Shown here: positions 7,757 through 13,623 of the stretch, in pieces
Position numbering within the stretch: position 1 is the first letter of the stretch
Layout: each line of letters opens with the position of its first letter
Program-made: the position numbers and the translations under genes
The notes under the pieces: generated by a model
The model's input: the letters and a program-made list of their open reading frames with translations, nothing else
Databases searched by the model: none
Told to the model about the DNA's origin: nothing
DNA from: UBA1672 sp964352375
GTDB lineage: Bacteria > Pseudomonadota > Alphaproteobacteria > Micavibrionales > Micavibrionaceae
NCBI GenBank assembly: GCA_964352375.1
Contig: CAYGSA010000015.1
Span: forward strand, 1-30,559
Length of the DNA stretch: 30,559 bases
Direction: 5' to 3'

Positions 7757-8740
7757 TTAGGCCGCTAATGTTGACAATTTTACCGCGGGTCTGGGGCCTA
7801 TGTGAGAGATGACTTCGGCGGCGGCGATTGTTCCTAGCTTTGCGCATTCTTCGAGAGGTTTACCTTCTGTGAAGCCATAGAGGAAGCCTGCGGCGAATTG
7901 GTCGCCTGCGCCGGTTGTGTCGATAACATTTTCGACAGGAACAGCTGGAACTGAGATTGTTTCACCTTTGGAGCGGATGACTGCGCCTTTTTCGCTGCGG
8001 GTGACAGCGGCGATTTCGACGTGTTTGTCGATGGCGCTGAGTGCATCCTCGAAGTTTTCTTGCATATAGAGGGATTTGAGTTCGTCTTCGTTTGCGAATA
8101 AAATATCAACATGCTTTTCTATAAGTTGCAGGAAGTCATGGCGGTGGCGATCGACGCAGAAAGGGTCAGAGAGTGTGAGTGCGATCCGGTGGCCTGCTTC
8201 GTGGGCATATTCTGCTGCGGTGATGAAGGCCTGTTTTGCTAGTTCACGGTCGAAAAGATAACCTTCAAGGTATGTGACTTGAGCGGATGTGATGATGTGT
8301 TTGTCAACATCGGTCGGGCTGAGTTCTACGCTTGCGCCGAGGAATGTGTTCATAGTGCGTTCTGCATCTGGGGTGACTAAAATCATGCAACGTCCGGACG
8401 ATGGGCCTATTATGAGGGGGTGTGTTTCGAAGGTTACGCCAAGGGATTTAATATCGTTTTGGAATGTTCTTCCTACTTCGTCATCGGCAACTTTACCTAT
8501 GAAAGCCCCTTTGCCGCCGAAAGAGGCGAAGCCTGCCATTGTATTCGCGGCTGATCCGCCTGATGTTTCTGTGCGGTTTGGCATGCTTACGTAGAGATCA
8601 ACGGCACGTCTTTCTTCGACCAATGTCATGGCACCTTTTTCCATGTCGCCATGTTCGATGATAAAGTCTTCTGAAACCTGAGAGATGACATCGACGAGGG
8701 CGTTTCCGACGGCAGCAACGCCGTATTTTGTGCTAGACAT
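7757..8740 (-). CDS. PfkB-family kinase, probable adenosine kinase
   Basis: The 327-residue product has the length and order of a PfkB carbohydrate/nucleoside kinase. The substrate-side GGSAANTMAGFASFGGKGAFIGKVADDEVG (61-90) is followed by the hinge, NEDE at 217-220 for the Mg-phosphate site, and DTTGAGDQFAAGFLYGF (274-290) carrying catalytic Asp280 and the anion hole. The branch resembles the alphaproteobacterial 'adenosine kinase/sugar kinase' group, which phosphorylates adenosine or a related substrate with ATP in purine salvage. Substrate choice cannot be fixed from motifs. It is divergent from a TetR regulator, with 82 bases between the starts that hold an inverted repeat, so that regulator may control it. 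Confidence 0.9.
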   Translation of the reverse strand: MSSTKYGVAAVGNALVDVISQVSEDFIIEHGDMEKGAMTLVEERRAVDLYVSMPNRTETSGGSAANTMAGFASFGGKGAFIGKVADDEVGRTFQNDIKSLGVTFETHPLIIGPSSGRCMILVTPDAERTMNTFLGASVELSPTDVDKHIITSAQVTYLEGYLFDRELAKQAFITAAEYAHEAGHRIALTLSDPFCVDRHRHDFLQLIEKHVDILFANEDELKSLYMQENFEDALSAIDKHVEIAAVTRSEKGAVIRSKGETISVPAVPVENVIDTTGAGDQFAAGFLYGFTEGKPLEECAKLGTIAAAEVISHIGPRPAVKLSTLAA

Positions 8741-8772
8741 ATTTTTGATCCATTTTTTGTGTGTTTCTTAAA

Positions 8773-8795
8773 TTTATAGTGTTATCTTCTATAAA
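8773..8795. promoter_or_regulatory. Inverted repeat in the kinase/TetR divergent promoter, candidate operator
   Basis: TTTATAG (8773-8779) and CTATAAA (8789-8795) are perfect 7-bp arms separated by 9 bases. Each arm contains a TATAAA-like -10 hexamer, one for each direction. A dimeric regulator bound here would block both genes. The TetR-type gene starting at 8823 is the obvious candidate for autoregulation. Confidence 0.45.
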
Positions 8796-8822
8796 ATAAA
8801 TTTCAGTAAAAGGCTATGGTCG

Positions 8823-9398
8823 ATGAGTGAAAAAAAGAAAATAGAGGTGCGTGAGGAGATTGTTAGATGTGCTCTTTCTCTGGCGGGGGAACAGGGTTGG
8901 GCGCATGTGACGTTGCGTGATATTGCTCGTGAGGTGAAGCTTTCTCTGGCGGAGTTATATAATTTTATTGATGACAAGCATGATGTTCTGGTTTTACTGG
9001 GGCGGATGATTGATGTGCGGGTGATGGAGGGGGCTTCGGTCAATGAAGGCGGGAACTCGCGTGAGGCTTTGTTTGATCTTTTGATGGATCGTTATGAGAT
9101 TTTGAATGATTATCGCGGTGGTTTGCGCGCGATTTTTGAATCCTTTAAGTGTGATCCCAAACAGATGTTAATTTCTTCGCCGCATTTGTGTCGTTCTATG
9201 AGCTGGATGTTGGAGGCTGCGGGGATTGAAACGACGGGACTTAAAGGTGCACTGAAAGTTGCGGGTTTGAGCGGGGTTTATCTGAAAGTGCTTAAGGTGT
9301 GGATGGACGATGAGAGCGCGGATCTGGCGCAGGTTATGGCGGCATTGGACAAAGATTTGGCGCGCGCTGAATCTGTTGTGGAGATGTTTGGGTTTTAA
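8823..9398 (+). CDS. TetR-family transcriptional regulator
   Basis: The 191-residue product has the TetR architecture. Helix 1 (KIEVREEIVRCALSLAGEQGW) is followed by the helix-turn-helix VTLRDIAREVKLSLAELYNFIDDKHDVLVLL (29-59), in which LSLAELYNFI takes the place of the common 'vs.gtlY.hF' recognition helix. A ligand-binding helical domain of about 130 residues follows. The C-terminal half is reminiscent of COQ9-like and other alphaproteobacterial TetR proteins, but no ligand can be inferred. AAAAGG lies about ten bases before ATG 8823. It is divergent from the PfkB kinase gene and its stop interlocks with the stop of the second PfkB-like gene. Confidence 0.88.
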   Translation: MSEKKKIEVREEIVRCALSLAGEQGWAHVTLRDIAREVKLSLAELYNFIDDKHDVLVLLGRMIDVRVMEGASVNEGGNSREALFDLLMDRYEILNDYRGGLRAIFESFKCDPKQMLISSPHLCRSMSWMLEAAGIETTGLKGALKVAGLSGVYLKVLKVWMDDESADLAQVMAALDKDLARAESVVEMFGF

Positions 9399-10114
9399 AG
9401 CGCTTTCTCAATGTTATCTAAATATGGAAGGGCGCTGTAGCCTCCGCCGTTTTTGGCCGCAAGTTTTGCGGCTGTTTGGGCGTAGTGCGCGGCGGTGTCT
9501 TGATCCATTCCCGCTTGCAGGCACGCAGCCATCGTTCCACAAAAACAATTAAATCCATTGCTGTTTTCTGTTTCTATGTCGATGATCAGGTCTGCAAGGT
9601 TTAGCAATTCATCGCTTGTGTTGTCGCGGTTTGTGAGAGAGAGAATTGTTTTGCCGTTCTGTTTTTTTGCGCGGTGCATGAGATTTATATTTTTCGCACT
9701 TTTTATTTCATTTTGTAGCAATAATATTGTGCGTTCATTGAATGCGGAGTCGGGGAGTTGTGCTTCATGGGTTCTTGCGTTTGCGCCCTGAAGGTTTATG
9801 GAGGTGGGCGTTCCATCGTTTTCTGAAAATGTGGTTATAAGGCCTGTTTTTAAGTGTTCGTCTTTTGCGATGCCTGTTGTGTTTATGCCTTCATGGCGTA
9901 ATGTATCAAGGATTGATTTTCCGAAAATATCATTGCCTATTGTCCCTGAAAGAGAGGCTTTTGCCCCTGCGCGAACGGCAGCTATGGCTTGGATTGAGGC
10001 GTTGCCTCCGATCTGGGCAGTGCTGTCTGGGCGTGCATGATTTTCCCCGATTTCCAGGGGTGCGTTTAAATTCATGTTCAGCGTGAAGCTGATGTAGCCA
10101 AAAATGATAATCAT
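9395..10114 (-). CDS. Degenerate PfkB/ribokinase-like protein (possible pseudokinase)
   Basis: The 239-residue protein begins as a ribokinase: IIIFGYISFTLNMNLNAPLEIGENH, then GGNASIQAIAAVRAGAKASLSGTIGNDIFGKSIL, which matches the GGKGANQA..AarLGa....G.vG.D.fG block. The last part (FCGTMAACLQAGMDQDTAAHYAQTAAKLAAKNGG) matches the C-terminal helices. Between them the core is shortened, the whole being about 60 residues below the family norm. The catalytic GAGD has become NGFN (186-189), so the base Asp is Asn and the anion-hole glycines are lost. The frame is intact. It is probably a non-catalytic protein that keeps the sugar-binding lid, though an inactive relic is equally possible. A TTG at 10120 is an alternative start. 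A Fur-like box overlaps the start. Confidence 0.75.
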   Translation of the reverse strand: MIIIFGYISFTLNMNLNAPLEIGENHARPDSTAQIGGNASIQAIAAVRAGAKASLSGTIGNDIFGKSILDTLRHEGINTTGIAKDEHLKTGLITTFSENDGTPTSINLQGANARTHEAQLPDSAFNERTILLLQNEIKSAKNINLMHRAKKQNGKTILSLTNRDNTSDELLNLADLIIDIETENSNGFNCFCGTMAACLQAGMDQDTAAHYAQTAAKLAAKNGGGYSALPYLDNIEKAL

Positions 10115-10118
10115 TCTC
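10100..10118. promoter_or_regulatory. Fur-box-like palindrome upstream of hemA
   Basis: AAAAATGATAATCATTCTC matches the classical 19-bp Fur consensus GATAATGATAATCATTATC at 16 of 19 positions. It contains the perfect core AATGAT-A-ATCATT. It lies 71 bases before the hemA start and over the start codon of the divergent PfkB-like gene, so a bound repressor could affect both. Iron control of haem synthesis would make biological sense. Confidence 0.55.
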
Positions 10119-10188
10119 AATAACTTAGCGGTGGTTTTTACTCTTCTCTCCCTTGCTTTTTACACTTTAAACGCATAGAACGAAAGGT

Positions 10189-11412
10189 ATGAGAACTAAT
10201 TACGATAAACATTTTCAAGATTGCATTGACCAGGTTAAATCTGAGGGGCGATATCGTGTGTTTGCTACAATGGAGCGCATTGCCGGTCGTTTTCCGTATG
10301 CCAATTTTTATGATGCGCAGGGCGATTCTAAAGAAGTTGCGGTTTGGTGTAGTAATGATTATTTGGGGATGGGACAGCACCCTAAGGTTATGGCTGCGGC
10401 GCGTGATGCGATTGAACAGTGCGGTACGGGCGCGGGTGGAACGCGTAATATTTCAGGTACTATGAAGTATCATGTTGATTTAGAAGAGTCGCTTGCTGAC
10501 TTAAATGGTAAAGAGGCAGGGCTTGTTTTTTCTTCTGGGTATGTTGCGAATGAGGGGACTTTGGGCACGATGGGTAAGCTTATGCCTGGGTGTGTTATTT
10601 TTTCTGATGCGCTTAATCATGCGTCGATGATTCATGGTATTAGAGAGAGTAAGCAAGAAAAGCGTATTTTTCGTCATAATGATGTTGAACATTTGGAAGA
10701 GTTGCTGAAAGCTGTTCCCTATGACACGCCAAAAATTATTGCGTTTGAGTCTGTGTATTCTATGGAAGGCGATATTGCGCCGATTAAAGAAATTGTCGAA
10801 CTTGCGGAACGCTATAATGCGATGACGTATCTGGATGAGGTGCATGGCGTTGGCCTTTATGGCCCGCGTGGTGGTGGCGTTGCGGAAGAGCGTGGCCTGA
10901 TGGATCGTATCGATGTTATTGAAGGTACTTTTGGTAAGGCTTATGGCACAATGGGGGGGTTTATTACAGGAAGCCGTGCTCTTATTGATGCGGTGCGGTG
11001 TTATACGTCTGGTTTTATTTTTACGACAAGCTTGCCGCCGTCTGTTTTGGCCGCTTCGCTTGCGTCTGTTGAACATCTTAAGGCGTCTCGCGTAGAGCGT
11101 GAACAACAAAAAGAGAATGTGACCTTATTTAAAGATATGCTTGAGTCCTCTGGTCTGCCGTTTATGCGAGGAGAGAGCCATATTGTGCCTTTGATTGTTG
11201 GAGAGCCAACATGCTGTAAAGAAGTATGCGATATATTATTAAATGATTATGACGTTTATGTTCAGCCGATTAATTACCCCACTGTTCCCAAGGGGACGGA
11301 GCGTCTGCGTTTAACGGCGACAGCTGCACATTCACTTGACGACGTGAAGTTTATGGCGAATAGCTTGCAAGATTTGTGGGAAAGTCATCATATGCTTCGG
11401 AAGGTTGCTTAG
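10189..11412 (+). CDS. hemA: 5-aminolevulinate synthase
   Basis: This 407-residue enzyme condenses glycine and succinyl-CoA into 5-aminolevulinate, the first step of haem synthesis by the C4 route. It needs pyridoxal phosphate. The alphaproteobacterial signature is complete: VWCSNDYLGMGQHP, GTGAGGTRNISGT, SSGYVANEGTLGT, FSDALNHASMIHGIR, YLDEVHGVGLYG, and EGTFGKAYGTMGG with the PLP-binding Lys near residue 248. The close of the protein (YVQPINYPTVPKGTERLRLTATAAHS) is standard. ATG 10189 is preceded by GAAAGG at a good distance. A Fur-like box lies upstream. The closest relative alternative, 2-amino-3-ketobutyrate ligase, is less likely because the ALAS-specific N-terminal and TRNISGT context is present. 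Confidence 0.97.
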   Translation: MRTNYDKHFQDCIDQVKSEGRYRVFATMERIAGRFPYANFYDAQGDSKEVAVWCSNDYLGMGQHPKVMAAARDAIEQCGTGAGGTRNISGTMKYHVDLEESLADLNGKEAGLVFSSGYVANEGTLGTMGKLMPGCVIFSDALNHASMIHGIRESKQEKRIFRHNDVEHLEELLKAVPYDTPKIIAFESVYSMEGDIAPIKEIVELAERYNAMTYLDEVHGVGLYGPRGGGVAEERGLMDRIDVIEGTFGKAYGTMGGFITGSRALIDAVRCYTSGFIFTTSLPPSVLAASLASVEHLKASRVEREQQKENVTLFKDMLESSGLPFMRGESHIVPLIVGEPTCCKEVCDILLNDYDVYVQPINYPTVPKGTERLRLTATAAHSLDDVKFMANSLQDLWESHHMLRKVA

Positions 11413-11446
11413 AAGCAGTCATTGCAGAATTTTATTTTCTGAAATT

Positions 11447-11632
11447 TTATACCAAAATATCAATATTTGTGCCACGGCCATTGCCTGATGCGGCGAGTGG
11501 AGAGTTTTCTACGGCGTCTTGGACTATATTTGCGACCGCTTGCTCGCTTTGTGCGGCCTGTTTAATGACGGCAAGGCCTACATTTTGTCTTGCTACTGCG
11601 GATTGAGCGGCGAGGGCTGCTGGGATGTCCAT
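11447..11632 (-). CDS. Small YjfB-like putative motility-associated protein
   Basis: The 61-residue product starts MDIPAALAAQSAVARQNVGLAVIKQAAQSEQAVANIVQ. This matches the pattern of the small YjfB-like family (Met-Asp-Ile, then a single amphipathic helix with 'VG.AVLKKA'), which databases label as putative motility proteins of unknown mechanism. The tail is glycine-rich (ASGNGRGTNIDILV). Translation is well supported by AAGGAG about ten bases before ATG 11632. No flagellar genes are in the window, so a motility role rests only on family naming. It converges on hemA with 34 bases between the stops. Confidence 0.72.
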   Translation of the reverse strand: MDIPAALAAQSAVARQNVGLAVIKQAAQSEQAVANIVQDAVENSPLAASGNGRGTNIDILV

Positions 11633-11798
11633 GATTCTAATCTCCTTAAATTCTGACTTAATTTTAGCATATAGCTATTAAGTTGGTATGAAAATACGCA
11701 GAAATCAGTGGGCCTTACACAGGAAATTGATTTATAGATTGCCCGAACTTACGACTCATCCTATCCTGTTTTTTATATTTTTAAAAGAGATTGTGTTT

Positions 11799-12230
11799 AT
11801 GGACTGCCAGCAGATTATCATGAACTTTACCGTTCCGCCGAGCATTGATGATGTTCAGGCGCTTGCTTCTGTGGTTTTGCTGAACTTGCCAGACGAGTTG
11901 ACGCGTGAGTGCGAAGATTTATCTGTTATTCTTGAAGAGATGGCGGATGAAACAACAGTTAACGATCTTGATCTTGATGATTCCTTTGATTTACCCGCCC
12001 TGTATAAAAGTGCGAAAGAGATTGCGCCAGGCATAGAGCGTAAAGTTGCCAATGATGACGACGTGCTTATTTTATATCGGCGTGCTGTTTTAGATTTATG
12101 GTGCGAGACGGGCGAGGACTTACAATCTGTTATTCGGCAAGTCATTATTGATGAATTGGGGCGGTATTTTGAGTTTTCTGATGACGATATTGAAGAGATG
12201 AATGCACGGCATTATCAAGGAATGCTCTAG
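11799..12230 (+). CDS. Zincin-like metallopeptidase-family protein with degenerate HExxH
   Basis: The 143-residue product matches the small zincin-like family (PF06262 type). These proteins have an N-terminal helix with 'LP.e..e...dv.v.veee', a central 'LlGlY.G', then 'i.lYr..l...' and HExxHxxGxxD. Here NLPDELTRECEDLSVILEEM, LPALYKSA, VLILYRRAVLDLW and LQSVIRQVIIDELGRYFEFSD follow that order. The zinc motif is DELGRYFEFSD (118-128). The first and second His ligands are Asp118 and Arg122, Glu119 and Asp128 are kept, and the glycine is Glu125. Zinc binding and peptidase activity are therefore unlikely. The frame is open from 11688, but ATG 11799 has AAAAGAGA in front and starts where the family starts. 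Confidence 0.72.
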   Translation: MDCQQIIMNFTVPPSIDDVQALASVVLLNLPDELTRECEDLSVILEEMADETTVNDLDLDDSFDLPALYKSAKEIAPGIERKVANDDDVLILYRRAVLDLWCETGEDLQSVIRQVIIDELGRYFEFSDDDIEEMNARHYQGML

Positions 12231-12261
12231 GGGCACGCTTTAAAATATTTGATTCAAAACT

Positions 12262-13623
12262 ATGCATAAACGTTTTTGTTATGCTAAAGTGTTATGTGTA
12301 GTTAATTTTTTTGACATTGGGCTTGTAATTTTGATTTACCGTTCGCGTTTTTTTGTTGTTGCTTTCTTGCTTTCGTTTGTAGGCATAGTTTCGTCTGGAA
12401 ACGCTGCGAATGTGCCTATAACCGATAGTATGGGCGGTATTTTGGGCACTGAGCGCAATACGTGTGATCCTGCATTTTATGATGTGTTGTCGAATAGGGC
12501 GCACATGGAAGCGCAGCGTGAGGTGACGCAAACGCAGAATTTGATTGCGCGTCCTGATAGTGTTCTTGCAATGTCTTGTTTTAAGCAATTTTTAGACCAT
12601 CAGTCTTGGTATGCGAATAATTTCTTTCCTGGAAACCCTCAGGAATCGCAGGGCGGTTTTGGGGGTATATTTAATGATCTTGCGACGAGACTTATAGATC
12701 GTCTTGTGTCTTCTGGTGATCCGAGCTTGACGCAGGGATATACGATGTTCGCTGTTTTGGAGATTCTTGTTCTGGACCAACTTACAGATGTTGATAGTAT
12801 TATTGGCACTGTGAGTGATGGTGTTAAATTATTTCCTTGTACTTCTAAAGAGTATTACATTGATGACAATTTTCCTGATTTTTTACTTGGTGATCGTGCT
12901 GCTCGCATTGGTGGTTATAATGAAGTTGAATACGGTGCTCGGCGATATCAATTAATCGGTCCGCCAGGGCCTAATTATGCAGGGCCCGATTATGATGAAA
13001 TTGATGATGGTATTACGCCCTCTAGCAGTCCGCCATCTTATGATTGTAGGGTTATGAATGATGTTTGGACGCGCGCGAAATGTTATGATTTTGCAACCGA
13101 GTCTGGTCTTTCTGGGTATGCTTCTGCTGTGGATCATGATGGATTCTACACTTTGCTTGACTATGTTTCAGAAGCGGCTGCGGGGCGTGATTACCGGGAG
13201 CATGTTACGCAATGTGAGCCTCCTGATGGTAATTTATTTGATCCGCCTAGTACTTCCGATTTACTGTGTTATGCTCGTTTGCATGGCTTAATTCCAGGGC
13301 TGCCGCCAGTTAGTATCGCTGCAACGAGGGCTGCATCCAGTTTATCAACTCCATCACAAAGGTATGATATTATTTCTGATAATCCCACCTGGGCTGATGT
13401 TGATGCGGCGGTTAATGTTGCGCCTGGCGGGGCGGGAGCTGTGCATCAATATAGGACTTATTCTGATACCTTGACAGGATCATGTTCTCCCCCAATTCAA
13501 ACCGGATTTTTGGTCTATGGTTTTAATAATAGAACGTATATTGACGCGATTTGCCCTGAGCCAGCGTGCTATTTTGATCCACCGACCACTACTGGTTCTT
13601 TAGGGTCTTGTATTGCGCCTTAA
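12262..13623 (+). CDS. Secreted hypothetical protein with scattered cysteines
   Basis: Family not recognised. The frame from ATG 12262 is 453 residues, but a TTG at 12331 would give a neat 26-residue Sec signal (IYRSRFFVVAFLLSFVGIVSSGNAA). The ATG form would have an unusually long n-region, so the start is uncertain. The mature protein of about 400 residues carries regularly spaced cysteines (NTCDP, AMSCF, FPCTS, YDCRV, AKCYD, TQCEP, LLCYA, GSCSP, AICPEPACYF, GSCIAP). It also has many Asp/Pro/Gly-rich loops (GPPGPNYAGPDYDEIDDG). Disulphide-stabilised export to the periplasm or beyond is likely. The stretch is visibly richer in A and T than its neighbours. Its TAA interlocks with the htpG stop. 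Confidence 0.7.
   Translation: MHKRFCYAKVLCVVNFFDIGLVILIYRSRFFVVAFLLSFVGIVSSGNAANVPITDSMGGILGTERNTCDPAFYDVLSNRAHMEAQREVTQTQNLIARPDSVLAMSCFKQFLDHQSWYANNFFPGNPQESQGGFGGIFNDLATRLIDRLVSSGDPSLTQGYTMFAVLEILVLDQLTDVDSIIGTVSDGVKLFPCTSKEYYIDDNFPDFLLGDRAARIGGYNEVEYGARRYQLIGPPGPNYAGPDYDEIDDGITPSSSPPSYDCRVMNDVWTRAKCYDFATESGLSGYASAVDHDGFYTLLDYVSEAAAGRDYREHVTQCEPPDGNLFDPPSTSDLLCYARLHGLIPGLPPVSIAATRAASSLSTPSQRYDIISDNPTWADVDAAVNVAPGGAGAVHQYRTYSDTLTGSCSPPIQTGFLVYGFNNRTYIDAICPEPACYFDPPTTTGSLGSCIAP

Noticed and set aside
10501..11109. A 202-codon open frame opposite hemA
   Set aside because: It is antisense to an unambiguous hemA and has no protein-like pattern.
11425..11446. CAGAA/TTCTG hairpin between hemA and the YjfB-like gene
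   Set aside because: The stem has only five pairs and is followed by a mixed AT stretch, too weak to call a terminator.
11665..11677. TAGC-ATATA-GCTA palindrome before the YjfB-like gene
   Set aside because: The arms are only four bases in AT-rich DNA, so chance occurrence is likely.
12952..13137. Possible mobile or prophage island around the AT-rich secreted gene
   Set aside because: No integrase, transposase, direct repeats, tRNA or phage structural gene is present, and the flanking genes are ordinary housekeeping genes.
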